Below are positions 44,269 through 53,494 of a DNA stretch of 63,169 nucleotides, piece by piece. Source of the stretch: an uncultured Bacteroidales bacterium (GTDB taxonomy: Bacteria; Bacteroidota; Bacteroidia; Bacteroidales; UBA932); contig CALVDR010000014.1 of NCBI GenBank assembly GCA_944326365.1, positions 1-63,169 on the forward strand. Reading direction: 5' to 3'. Below the pieces are notes generated by a model. It saw only the letters and a program-made list of their open reading frames with translations. It was not told the origin of the DNA and made no database searches. How positions within the stretch are numbered: position 1 is the first letter of the stretch; every line of letters starts with the position of its first letter. A program made the position numbers and the translations under genes.

Positions 44269-44973
44269 ATGGGAAGAGATAGATATCTGATACTGGTCGC
44301 GGGCGGCAGCGGCACGAGAATGGGCGGCAGACTTCCGAAACAGTTCATCGAGATCAGGGGCAAGGCCGTACTTCATCATACGATAGACAGGTTCGTCGCG
44401 GCTGTCCCCGATATCCGTGTAGTGACCGTGCTCCCGGATACATGGAAACAGGCATGGTCGGACTACTGTCTTGTCCATAACGTGACATGCAGCCAGAGAC
44501 TGGTTTCAGGTGGCATCACGCGGTTCCATTCAGTGAAGATCGCACTTGAAAAAGTTCCTGCCGGTGCACTTGTGGCTGTCCATGACGGGGTGCGGCCATT
44601 GGTTTCCGTCGGGATGATCAGGAGGCTTTTCGGTGAAGCTGAAGTTTTTCCCGCCGTAGTGCCGGTCGTCCCTGTTGTGGACACGCTGAAGGTTCTGGGC
44701 AGGGAAACAGATGCTTCCGGAAAAACGGTACTGGTCCCCCTGCCTGGCGAAAAGGCCGACAGAAGCCGTCTTTTCGCGGCGCAGACCCCTCAGATATTCT
44801 GGTCCGAAGTCCTGAAAGAAGCATATACACAGCCATATTCCACAGATTTCACGGACGATGCTTCGGTAGCGGAAAGTTACGGGACGGACATAAAATATCC
44901 GGAGGGTGAGAGATACAATATCAAACTCACGACTCCGGATGATATGGTGGTGGCGGAAGCCCTTATGGGATAG
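44269..44973 (+). CDS. ispD: 2-C-methyl-D-erythritol 4-phosphate cytidylyltransferase
   Basis: Third step of the MEP isoprenoid pathway: CTP plus MEP to CDP-ME. About 234 residues from ATG at 44269, the family length. The upstream ATG at 44203 would overlap the mreB -7 box and add a spurious hydrophobic lead. Motifs: LILVAGGSGTRMGGRLPKQF, VHDGVRPLVS, and DDASVAESYGTDIKYPEGERYNIKLTTPDD. Confidence 0.92.
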   Translation: MGRDRYLILVAGGSGTRMGGRLPKQFIEIRGKAVLHHTIDRFVAAVPDIRVVTVLPDTWKQAWSDYCLVHNVTCSQRLVSGGITRFHSVKIALEKVPAGALVAVHDGVRPLVSVGMIRRLFGEAEVFPAVVPVVPVVDTLKVLGRETDASGKTVLVPLPGEKADRSRLFAAQTPQIFWSEVLKEAYTQPYSTDFTDDASVAESYGTDIKYPEGERYNIKLTTPDDMVVAEALMG

Positions 44974-44985
44974 GCTGTCCCGCCG

Positions 44986-45516
44986 CTACTCCTCTGTATT
45001 CTGCACTTTTCTGACGTTTGCGGAAAAACTTGTGTTCTGATATTCCTTGACCCACACCTGGCGTTCTATGGCCTGGTCGAGCGAAATCTGGGTCTCCGTG
45101 GACTGTACATAAGGGATTTTCTGTATGGTGTTCACCAGAATCTCCATCAGATGGTCGTGGTTGAAACAGTAGATTTTCAGCAGCAGTGCATACTTGCCCG
45201 TGACGAAATGGCATTCCACGATTTCCGATATTTTCTTGAAAGACTCGATTACTTCCGGGTACCTGTTCGATTCCGAAAGCGATACGCTTACGAACGCGCA
45301 GACATTCAGTCCCAGCGCCTGCGGCTTGACGAGCAGCCTGGACCCTGTGATGACGCCATTGGCTTCGAGCCTTTTTACTCTCTGGTGTATGGCCGCTCCT
45401 GAAACTCCGCACTCACGTGCAATTTCGAGAAACGGCATCCTGGCATTCTTTACGAGAAATGACAGGATTTTCTGGTCAATCTGGTCGATGTGATAACTGT
45501 GCATTGATGTAATCAT
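44986..45516 (-). CDS. Lrp/AsnC family transcriptional regulator
   Basis: 176 residues: N-terminal helix-turn-helix (IDQKILSFLVKNARMPFLEIARECGVSGAAIHQRVKRLEANGVI) and a C-terminal RAM ligand domain (FVSVSLSESNRYPEVIESFKKI, FVTGKYALLLKIYCFNHDHLMEIL). Family members sense amino acids and assemble into octamers. It converges on ispD. Target genes are not evident. Confidence 0.92.
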   Translation of the reverse strand: MITSMHSYHIDQIDQKILSFLVKNARMPFLEIARECGVSGAAIHQRVKRLEANGVITGSRLLVKPQALGLNVCAFVSVSLSESNRYPEVIESFKKISEIVECHFVTGKYALLLKIYCFNHDHLMEILVNTIQKIPYVQSTETQISLDQAIERQVWVKEYQNTSFSANVRKVQNTEE

Positions 45517-45618
45517 GATAATTCAAATGCGAAGTTATAATTATTTTTAATAATTCGCATTAATATTCTCGGAAAAATTACAAATTATAATTTTATCCGG
45601 CCTTGCAGGCGAATTGTT

Positions 45619-47931
45619 TTACTTCCTCCCTTTCCTTTTGTATCTGCCTGTAGGTGCGCCTTCTTCGATGATTTTCCTGCAGTCGTCTTCTGTAAGCGCT
45701 GCGGCATCCGCGCCCTTGGGTATCCTGTAGTTGTTCCCGTCGAACTTTATATAAGGGCCGTAATTGCCGGCGATGATCTGTATGCCGCTGGCGGTGAAGT
45801 CCGATATTATCTGCTTTTCAGGTCTGGCGGCAGCCTTGTTTATGATTTCGATGCACTCTTCCAGGGTCACGCGGATAGGATCCGTCCCTTTCGGGAGCGA
45901 GACGTTCCTGTCCCCGAATTTGAGGTACGGTCCGAAACGGCCTTTCGTGGCGATGATGTCCGTACCTTCGTATTGGCCTACAGTGCGCGGCAGACTGAAA
46001 AGTCTGAGCGCCTCTTCCAGTGTGATGCTTTCTATCAGCTGCCCCGGGGCCAGGCTTGCATATTGCTTTTTGTCCCCCTCTCCTTTCTGGATGTACGGTC
46101 CGTACTGTCCGTATCTGGCCACGAGCATCTGCCCGTCAGCCGGGTCGATTCCCAGTTCCTTGCTCACATGGCTGTATTCCTTGTTGTTCAGGGTTTCCTC
46201 CACCTTTTCGTGGAACGGGGCATAGAAGGCTGATATCAGGCTTTCCCATTTCATGTCTCCGGCTGCGATCTGGTCGAATTCCTTTTCAACGTTGGCCGTG
46301 AAGCCGTAGTCGAGGATCGGCCCGAACTTGTCCACGAGAAAGTCAGTGACTATCATTCCTATTTCCTGAGGCAGCAGGCGTCCTTTTTCAGCTCCGACAG
46401 TCTCTGTCCTGGATACTACTGACACTTTTCCGTTTTTCAGCGTATAGTCAGTGACAGGGATTTTTTCCCCGTCCTTGTCCCCTTTCAGTATATAGCCGCG
46501 GCCGGTGGTGAGGGTGGATATGGTCGGCGCGTAGGTGGACGGCCTGCCTATTCCGAGTTCCTCGAGTTTCTTCACGAGCGTGGCTTCCGAATACCTGGCA
46601 GGCGGGGCTGTGAACTTGCAGCCGGCCGTAATTCCGTGTTCCTCCATCTTTTCTCCTGTCCTGAGTTCAGGCAGGATGATCTCCTCACCGTCCTGTGTCT
46701 CGTCCTCCGTACTTTCCATATACAGCTTCAGAAAGCCGTCGAAAAGCACTTCGGTGGACTGTGCCGTGAATATCTCGCTGAATCTGTCCGAACTTATTCT
46801 TATATCGGTGCGGAGTATCCTGGCATCGGCCATCTGGGAGGCTACAGTCCTTCTCCATATCAGTTCATAGAGTTTCTTTTCCTGAGGCGTGCCCGGTATT
46901 TCCGTGTTGTTTATGAATGTAGGCCTGATGGCTTCATGCGCTTCCTGTGCACCCTTGCTTCTGGTCTTGTACTGGCGCGGCTTCGAATATTCTTCTCCGA
47001 AATTTCCGGAAATATATTCTTTGGCCGTATTCACGGCCAATGATGCCAGATGGGTAGAGTCGGTACGCATGTAGGTGATATATCCGGATTCGTAGAGCCT
47101 TTGCGCGATGCTCATGGTCTGGCTGACCGAAAACCTCAGTTTCCTGGCTGCTTCCTGCTGCAGGGACGAGGTCGTGAACGGAGCGGCAGGTGTCCGGACA
47201 CCTTCTTTCTTTTCTATGCCGCTGATGGAAAATACTGCGCCGACGCATTTTTCCAGAAAGGCTTCCGCTTCTCCGGCAGTCTTGAACCTTGTGTCCAGAA
47301 CGGCTTTCACCCTGACATTGGCCGGGAGGCCGGCCGGATGGAAGATGGCTTCGACCTTGTAGAACTGTTCTTTTCTGAATCCGATGATTTCCTTTTCGCG
47401 GTCCACCACCAGTCTGAGAGCCACTGACTGGACACGTCCCGCAGAAAGCTTGGGCTGGATTTTCCTCCACAATACCGGCGAGAGTTCGAAACCTACCAGT
47501 CTGTCAAGCACGCGCCTTGCCTGCTGGGCATCCACCAGGTCCATGTCTATCTCCCTGGGGGTCTTTATCGCTTTCTGGATGGCATCCTTCGTGATTTCGT
47601 GGAAGACTATCCTTTTGGTATTCTCTTTCTTGAGTCCCAGAGTCTCGAACAGGTGCCATGATATGGCCTCTCCCTCACGGTCTTCATCGGATGCAAGCCA
47701 CACGGTGGACGCTGCCTTGGCTGCCTTTTTCAAATCAGACACTATCGCTTTCTTGTCAGACGGTATCTCGTATTCAGGCTTGAATCCGTGTTCTATGTCT
47801 ATGCTCAGCCTGCTTTTGCTCAGGTCCCGGATATGTCCCTGGCTGGATTTTACATTGAAGTCCTTTCCCAGGAATTTCTGGATCGTCTTGGCTTTCGCAG
47901 GAGACTCGACTATGACTAGATTTTCTTCCAT
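45619..47931 (-). CDS. topA: DNA topoisomerase I (type IA)
   Basis: 770 residues. The Toprim domain carries LVIVESPAKAKTIQKFLG and DEDREGEAISWHL. The breakage domain has YESGYITYMRTDST (catalytic Tyr) and GRPSTYAPTISTLTTGRGY. Three C-terminal repeats (GPYIQKGEG, GRFGPYLKFGDRNVSLPKG, GNYGPYIKFDGNNYRIPKG) replace the zinc fingers of the E. coli enzyme, as is common in Bacteroidetes. It relaxes negative supercoils. Confidence 0.96.
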   Translation of the reverse strand: MEENLVIVESPAKAKTIQKFLGKDFNVKSSQGHIRDLSKSRLSIDIEHGFKPEYEIPSDKKAIVSDLKKAAKAASTVWLASDEDREGEAISWHLFETLGLKKENTKRIVFHEITKDAIQKAIKTPREIDMDLVDAQQARRVLDRLVGFELSPVLWRKIQPKLSAGRVQSVALRLVVDREKEIIGFRKEQFYKVEAIFHPAGLPANVRVKAVLDTRFKTAGEAEAFLEKCVGAVFSISGIEKKEGVRTPAAPFTTSSLQQEAARKLRFSVSQTMSIAQRLYESGYITYMRTDSTHLASLAVNTAKEYISGNFGEEYSKPRQYKTRSKGAQEAHEAIRPTFINNTEIPGTPQEKKLYELIWRRTVASQMADARILRTDIRISSDRFSEIFTAQSTEVLFDGFLKLYMESTEDETQDGEEIILPELRTGEKMEEHGITAGCKFTAPPARYSEATLVKKLEELGIGRPSTYAPTISTLTTGRGYILKGDKDGEKIPVTDYTLKNGKVSVVSRTETVGAEKGRLLPQEIGMIVTDFLVDKFGPILDYGFTANVEKEFDQIAAGDMKWESLISAFYAPFHEKVEETLNNKEYSHVSKELGIDPADGQMLVARYGQYGPYIQKGEGDKKQYASLAPGQLIESITLEEALRLFSLPRTVGQYEGTDIIATKGRFGPYLKFGDRNVSLPKGTDPIRVTLEECIEIINKAAARPEKQIISDFTASGIQIIAGNYGPYIKFDGNNYRIPKGADAAALTEDDCRKIIEEGAPTGRYKRKGRK

Positions 47932-48089
47932 AACATTTTCTTTTCAAATAGATAAGGATGCCGGACCCTGCCGGCAAATGAGTCTGCAAAGTAAAACACA
48001 AACTGTCTAATATTCAAATTTTTTTCATTCTGCAGCTTTTATTTCATGAATATCTTGACAGCCTTGTACTTTTGCCGGGGGCCCTTGCC

Positions 48090-48944
48090 TTATGCTTCTG
48101 AGTCCAGAATTTTCCAGTCTTCTATCCGGCGGTTTTCTTTGGAGAAAGAGACGCCGATTCTGAACAGTTTGCGGGAGTCTGCGGCGAACGGTCTGGCATA
48201 TCCTTTCCTGACTTCCATGTTCGGGAAACCGAGACGGTATATACCGAACATTTCATCGAAAGACCTGATGGTGAGGTATCCGCTCTGGTACAGGACAGGA
48301 ATCGGGTCGTTGATATAGTCGTTCACTCCGGATATCATGTCGATGTCTATCTCCACATCGGCGTCCGCTATTCGTCTGATGTCATAGTCCGTCCGTTTCA
48401 ACAGCTTCACGAGGAAAGTCGGTGTCCCTGTCTCGAACCAGTATTCGCTGAATTCCATTTTCTTGAATGTATTGAGCAGGCTGAACGGATTGTACATTCC
48501 GTTACTTTTGCGGCAGAAGTGATAACCGTCATACATTTCGGCAAGTTTGGAGTAACACTGTTCTTCGGTCATGCCATTGGCCGCAGCAAGTTCTTTGGTA
48601 CTTTCTCCGAAGTATCTGTGAAGGTCGGAATCCGAGATGCCGCAGATGTCCGAATATCCGGATTCCATGGAAATGTCATTCAGGTTGTTCAGTCCGTTGA
48701 AGACGCTGAGTTTTCCGATTTTGGTCACACCCGTAAGAAACCCGAATTTGATGTATCTGTCCATTGACTTCATTACGCTGTAGAAACCCTGCAGGCTGGT
48801 TGACAAGATTATACAATTTATCTGTCTTGTCAACGTAGATGTAATCTCCATCACGGAGTTTTTCAAAATTCTGGATTTATACGCAGAAGCCGAATGTAAT
48901 GCAAGTTTCTTTATCTCCGAGACTTTTCGCGGAAATTGCATCAT
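48090..48944 (-). pseudogene. remnant of an AAA-ATPase-like / DUF1703 gene
   Basis: A 284-codon ORF whose middle matches the C-terminal part of the AAA-ATPase-like family common in Bacteroidales: MDRYIKFGFLTGVTKIGKLSVFNGLNNLNDISM, then MYDGYHFCRKSNGMYNPFSLLN, then WFETGTPTFLVKLLK. The P-loop half expected before this is missing; the first ~50 residues do not look like the family. Near the end, FPNMEVRKGYARPF jumps to AADSRKLFRIGVSFSKENRRIEDWK, which is the usual extreme C-terminus. The intervening PD-(D/E)XK nuclease segment (~150 residues) is therefore gone. Two deletions make a functional protein unlikely. Confidence 0.7.
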
Positions 48945-48960
48945 CTTGGAAATTTGTTGC

Positions 48961-48968
48961 TATTTTTG
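48961..48968 (+). promoter_or_regulatory. -7 box before the PBP1A operon
   Basis: TATTTTTG, exact TAnnTTTG match, 60 nt before the ATG at 49029. Confidence 0.5.
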
Positions 48969-49028
48969 CATTTTTCGGGGAAAATCGGGGGTCAGCCGGA
49001 AAACCCGACAGACGGATTTTGAATATCG

Positions 49029-51371
49029 TTGATTATGAAAGAAATTACGAAAAAACGGATCGTCAGATGGTTCTGGATTATCCTTCTTGTACCGATAACG
49101 TGTGTCATACTGCTGATAATGGCAGTGTGGGCTTTTGCCGACATTCCTTCTTTCGAGGAACTGGAGAATCCTGAAAGCAAGCTCGCCACCCAGGTAATCG
49201 CAGAGGACGGGGAGATTCTGACTACCTTTCATATCGAGAACAGGTCTTATGTGAGCTATGACGAACTGTCTCCGTATCTTATCCAGGCGGCAGTCGCCAC
49301 GGAAGACGTCCGTTTCTATTCCCATTCCGGTATAGATTTCCAGAGCCTGGCCAGGGTGCTGGTAAAGACCCTGCTGATGAATGATTCCAGCCAGGGCGGG
49401 GGAAGCACTATCACCCAGCAGCTGGCCAAGACACTGTACCCGCGCGAGAATCTGGGAGGTACATTCCGCCACTTCAAGATGGTGTGGACGAAACTGAAGG
49501 AGTGGATCACTGCCGTGAAACTGGAGAGAAACTATACGAAGAGTGAAATCCTGACCATGTACATGAATGCCGTCTTTTTCGGAAGCAACGCATACGGCAT
49601 CAAGACTGCATCGCAGACATTTTTCTCGAAGAACCCTTCCGAACTGACAGCAGAGGAGAGCGCCATGCTGGTGGGAATGGTGAACAAGCCTACCAGATAC
49701 AATCCTGTACTCAACCCGGACAAGGCGTTGGGAAGACGGAATTTCGTCCTCAGGCAGATGGCGAAAGCCGGCTATCTCACGGAGGCGGCCGCTGATTCCA
49801 TCAGCAATATCCCTATCACTCTGGCTTATCAGGTGCAGGACCACAATGCCGGACTTGCCCCTTATTTCAGGGACATGCTCCGCAGGACCATGAATGCAAA
49901 ACAGCCGGAACGTTCGTCGTACAGCGTATATGAAGACTACAGGGTCGATTCCCTCCAGTGGGCGGACAACGACCTGTACGGATGGCTGCACAAGAACACG
50001 AAAGCTGACGGGACTCCGTACAGCCTTGACCGTGACGGTCTCCGCATATACACTACCATCAATTACAAGATGCAGCAGTATGCCGAAGAGGCCGTGGCAG
50101 AGCATCTGGGCCTGGACCTGCAGCAGAGTTTCTGGAGAGACCAGAGGAGCAAGGTGAACAAGCCGTTCTCGAACGATATCGACAAGGCTACCATCGACCG
50201 CCTGATGGCGCAGGCCCGCAGATGGAGCGACAGATACCGTATCATGAAGGCAAGAGGGGCATCGGAACAGGAAATCAGACGCAGTTTCGGCGAACGAACG
50301 AAGATGCGTGTCTTTTCGTGGAATGAACGTGGCTATATAGATACCCTGATGACCCCGGACGATTCCATCAGGTATTACAAGGCACACCTGCGTGCGGCTT
50401 TCATGGCCATAGAACCGGAGACAGGTCATGTCAAGGCCTATGTCGGCGGCCCAGACTACCGGTATTTCAAGTATGACAACGTCCGTCAGGGCAAGCGTCA
50501 GGTGGGATCCACCATCAAGCCGTTCCTCTATACGCTCGCCATGCAGGAGGGCATGACCCCGTGTGACCAGGTGGTGAATGTCCCGCAGTCGTTCGTGGTA
50601 GGAGATGACGTGTGGACGCCGCAGAGTACGGACAGCGACGAATGGATAGGCCAGACAGTCACCCTCAAATGGGGTCTGACGAAGAGCAGCAACAACATCT
50701 CGGCATATCTCATGAAGCAGTTCGGCCCGCACGCGATGGCCGAAATGATGCGCAAGATGGGTATTGGAAGCCATATAGAAGAAGTGCCGTCCCTGTGTGT
50801 CGGTCCTGCTGACCTCTCACTTTACGAGATGGTTTCGGCATACAATACTTTCCCGTCACGCGGTGTCTATGTCGAGCCTCTTTTCGTGACCCGGATAGAG
50901 GACAATATGGGCAATCTCCTGTCGGAGTTCACAAATGAAAAACGGGAGGCCATCAGCGAGCAGACGGCATATCTTATGGCCAATCTGATGCAGGGCGTGG
51001 TGACCGGAGGTACGGCAGTGAGACTGCGCTACAAGTACCATCTGATGGGTGAGATAGCAGGAAAGACAGGCACTACGAACGACCAGGCGGATGGCTGGTT
51101 CATCGGTTATACTCCGGCCCTGACGGCAGGCGTGTGGGTAGGAGCAGAGGACAGACAGGTGCATTTCGAATCACTTGCGCTCGGCCAGGGTTCGAACATG
51201 GCCCTTCCTGTCTGGGGTATTTTCATGAACAAGGTTATAAAGGATGGCACGTTGGGTATAACGGGTGAAGAAAAATTCATGGCCCCGGCCGGCATGCACC
51301 TGAACCTGGACTGCGACGGCAGCGATGCCGATGTGGTGACAGACAGCGGAAGCGAAGATTTTTTCAATTGA
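49029..51371 (+). CDS. mrcA: penicillin-binding protein 1A (bifunctional glycosyltransferase/transpeptidase)
   Basis: 780 residues. One N-terminal membrane helix (WFWIILLVPITCVILLIMAVWAF) precedes the GT51 domain, with EDVRFYSHSGIDFQSLARV and GGSTITQQLAKTLYPR. The transpeptidase follows with STIK (QVGSTIKPFLYT), SNN (KSSNNISAY) and KTGT (AGKTGTTNDQADGWFIGYTP). It polymerises and crosslinks peptidoglycan. ddl follows after 4 nt, so wall precursor synthesis and polymerisation are cotranscribed. A 604-codon antisense ORF is a shadow. Confidence 0.96.
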   Translation: MIMKEITKKRIVRWFWIILLVPITCVILLIMAVWAFADIPSFEELENPESKLATQVIAEDGEILTTFHIENRSYVSYDELSPYLIQAAVATEDVRFYSHSGIDFQSLARVLVKTLLMNDSSQGGGSTITQQLAKTLYPRENLGGTFRHFKMVWTKLKEWITAVKLERNYTKSEILTMYMNAVFFGSNAYGIKTASQTFFSKNPSELTAEESAMLVGMVNKPTRYNPVLNPDKALGRRNFVLRQMAKAGYLTEAAADSISNIPITLAYQVQDHNAGLAPYFRDMLRRTMNAKQPERSSYSVYEDYRVDSLQWADNDLYGWLHKNTKADGTPYSLDRDGLRIYTTINYKMQQYAEEAVAEHLGLDLQQSFWRDQRSKVNKPFSNDIDKATIDRLMAQARRWSDRYRIMKARGASEQEIRRSFGERTKMRVFSWNERGYIDTLMTPDDSIRYYKAHLRAAFMAIEPETGHVKAYVGGPDYRYFKYDNVRQGKRQVGSTIKPFLYTLAMQEGMTPCDQVVNVPQSFVVGDDVWTPQSTDSDEWIGQTVTLKWGLTKSSNNISAYLMKQFGPHAMAEMMRKMGIGSHIEEVPSLCVGPADLSLYEMVSAYNTFPSRGVYVEPLFVTRIEDNMGNLLSEFTNEKREAISEQTAYLMANLMQGVVTGGTAVRLRYKYHLMGEIAGKTGTTNDQADGWFIGYTPALTAGVWVGAEDRQVHFESLALGQGSNMALPVWGIFMNKVIKDGTLGITGEEKFMAPAGMHLNLDCDGSDADVVTDSGSEDFFN

Positions 51372-51375
51372 TACA

Positions 51376-52410
51376 ATGAACAAATACGGCTCTATTGCAG
51401 TGATTTATGGCAGCGATTCTTCAGAATGGGAGATATCCTGCCGCAGCGGTGAATTCGTCTCCTCCCGTATTGACGGGTCCAGATATGATGTATATGAGAT
51501 ATTTGCCCGTTTCGGGCAATGGTCTCTCGTCGCCTACAGGAAAAGGAATTCCGTAAGGGTGATATTGCCCGAAGGGCAGCGTCCGGCTATCGACAAGACC
51601 GACTTTTCTGTCGAAGCGGACGGCCGTAAGGTCAGATTCGACTATGCCTATATCATGCAGCACGGGAATCCCGGAGAGAACGGCCTGATGCAGGGCTATC
51701 TCGAAATGCTGGGAGTCCCTTTCAGCAGCTGCAGCTCATTCGTTTCCGCCATTACTTTCGACAAGTTCACATGCAAGAACTATCTCAGGGATGTGGATTA
51801 TGTGAAATGCGCGGATGACGTGTTCATCAGACAGGGAGAGGTCACTCCGGATCTGTCCCGGAAAGTCATAGACAAGCTCGGACTCCCTCTTTTCGTCAAG
51901 CCTACTGACGGAGGATCGAGTTTCGGGGTGGTGAAAGTCAAGAAGGAGGAGGATTTCGACGGCGCGGTGAAGGAAGCGTTCTCGGAAGGCAAGATGATCA
52001 TTGCCGAAAAGTTCATTCCAGGGAGGGAACTCACGGACGCCGTGTATTTCAACGGAAAGGAGCTTGTGGCGCTTCCTGTCATCGAGATAGTGACAGACCA
52101 TGAGTTCTTCGACTATGATGCGAAGTACAACGGTTTCAGCGATGAGATCTGTCCGGCTCCGATATCGCAGGAGCTGACTGAAAAGATCCAGGATGCATCG
52201 AAAAAGATATACGGGAGACTCGGATGTTCGGGTGTGGTCAGGGTGGATTATATCCTTTCAGGAGATGACCTTTATTTCCTTGAAGTCAATACTATCCCGG
52301 GGATGACCAGCGCATCTCTGGTGCCGAAGATGGTCAGGACTGCCGGGATGGATATGACGGATTTCCTGACGGAGATCATAGAAGGTCGTGCCGCTGACAC
52401 CCTGCGGTGA
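51376..52410 (+). CDS. ddl: D-alanine--D-alanine ligase
   Basis: 344 residues, ATP-grasp fold. MQHGNPGENGLMQGYLEMLGVPFSS is the N-terminal signature, LPLFVKPTDGGSSFGVVKV the nucleotide loop, and VRVDYILSGDDLYFLEVNTIPGMTSASLVPKM the metal-binding C-terminal part. It makes the D-Ala-D-Ala end of the stem peptide that PBP1A, encoded just upstream, then crosslinks. Confidence 0.95.
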   Translation: MNKYGSIAVIYGSDSSEWEISCRSGEFVSSRIDGSRYDVYEIFARFGQWSLVAYRKRNSVRVILPEGQRPAIDKTDFSVEADGRKVRFDYAYIMQHGNPGENGLMQGYLEMLGVPFSSCSSFVSAITFDKFTCKNYLRDVDYVKCADDVFIRQGEVTPDLSRKVIDKLGLPLFVKPTDGGSSFGVVKVKKEEDFDGAVKEAFSEGKMIIAEKFIPGRELTDAVYFNGKELVALPVIEIVTDHEFFDYDAKYNGFSDEICPAPISQELTEKIQDASKKIYGRLGCSGVVRVDYILSGDDLYFLEVNTIPGMTSASLVPKMVRTAGMDMTDFLTEIIEGRAADTLR

Positions 52411-52450
52411 CCGGACATGACCGCAAATGCGTATTTCCAGACCTTAAGGA

Positions 52451-53317
52451 ATGCTGCTGAAATCTTTCATAGCTGAAGCGGAGGAGAAACTGTCTCCTGT
52501 CTACGGCAGACGGGAGGCTTCTGCCATAGTCCGCAGGCTGTGCGGTTCGGTACTCGGCGTGCCGGACTACATCCATGTGACTGATCCCGGTTTTCTCATA
52601 CAGGACGAGGAAGCAGCCCTGCTGGAAAGGCTTCTCGGCCGTCTGTGCAGATGCGAGCCTGTCCAGTATGTGCTCGGGAAGGCGGAATTCTACGGGCTGG
52701 AGTTCAAGGTAGACCCTTCCGTCCTCATTCCGCGGCCTGAAACTGAATACCTGTGCCGGCGTCTTCTGACGGACATCATTCCCCGGACGGGGGCAGGTTC
52801 ACCCCGGATTCTGGACCTCTGCACCGGTTCAGGATGCATAGCATGGACGCTGGCACATTACCTGCCCCATTCCGAAGTGTTGGGTGCGGACTTGTCCGAC
52901 GCAGCACTCCGGACAGCATCTTCCCAGGCGATAGAAGGGAATTCACCATCATTTGTCCGTCTGGATGTCCTGTCTTCACAGGACAATGTCAGGGCTCTCC
53001 TCGGAAACCGCCGTTTCGATCTTGTCGTCAGCAATCCTCCTTACGTCAGGGATATGGAAAGGAAATACATGCACGGCAATGTCCTCGACTATGAGCCGGA
53101 AATGGCATTTTTCGTCCCAGATGACGATCCCCTGCTCTTCTACAGGGCGATTGCCGCCATAGCGGCGGAATATCTTGCCCCTGACGGGCAAGGTGCAGTG
53201 GAGATCAACGAAGCTTTCGGGGAAGAAGTGCGACAGGTTTTCCTGAAGGCAGGATTCCGGAATGTCAGTGTCGAAACGGATATGTCCGGGCGTGTCCGAT
53301 ATGTATTTTTCGGATAA
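52451..53317 (+). CDS. prmC: peptide chain release factor N5-glutamine methyltransferase
   Basis: 288 residues. Methylates the GGQ glutamine of release factors 1 and 2. N-terminal helical domain, then FYGLEFKVDPSVLIPRPETEYLCRRLL, the SAM loop ILDLCTGSGCIAWTLA, and the substrate motif LVVSNPPYVRD. Probably cotranscribed with ddl (40-nt gap). Confidence 0.93.
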   Translation: MLLKSFIAEAEEKLSPVYGRREASAIVRRLCGSVLGVPDYIHVTDPGFLIQDEEAALLERLLGRLCRCEPVQYVLGKAEFYGLEFKVDPSVLIPRPETEYLCRRLLTDIIPRTGAGSPRILDLCTGSGCIAWTLAHYLPHSEVLGADLSDAALRTASSQAIEGNSPSFVRLDVLSSQDNVRALLGNRRFDLVVSNPPYVRDMERKYMHGNVLDYEPEMAFFVPDDDPLLFYRAIAAIAAEYLAPDGQGAVEINEAFGEEVRQVFLKAGFRNVSVETDMSGRVRYVFFG

Positions 53318-53494
53318 CAAGCGTGTTGGCGACTTGAGGAGTTCAATTTTCACTGCACCGGTCAAACGGCTGGTGTTTTCTTCTTCTGTTTTTCATGCCT
53401 CTGACGGCCGTGCAGCCGTTTTTTTGAAATTAAACGTTTAATTCTTGCTTACACGGATAGCTTTCGCTCTCTTTGCAGAAAAATGAGAGCAGAT

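Noticed and set aside
48960..50774. 604-codon ORF on the minus strand
   Set aside because: Lies wholly antisense to PBP1A, which has all catalytic motifs; the product is His/Arg-rich nonsense without domains.
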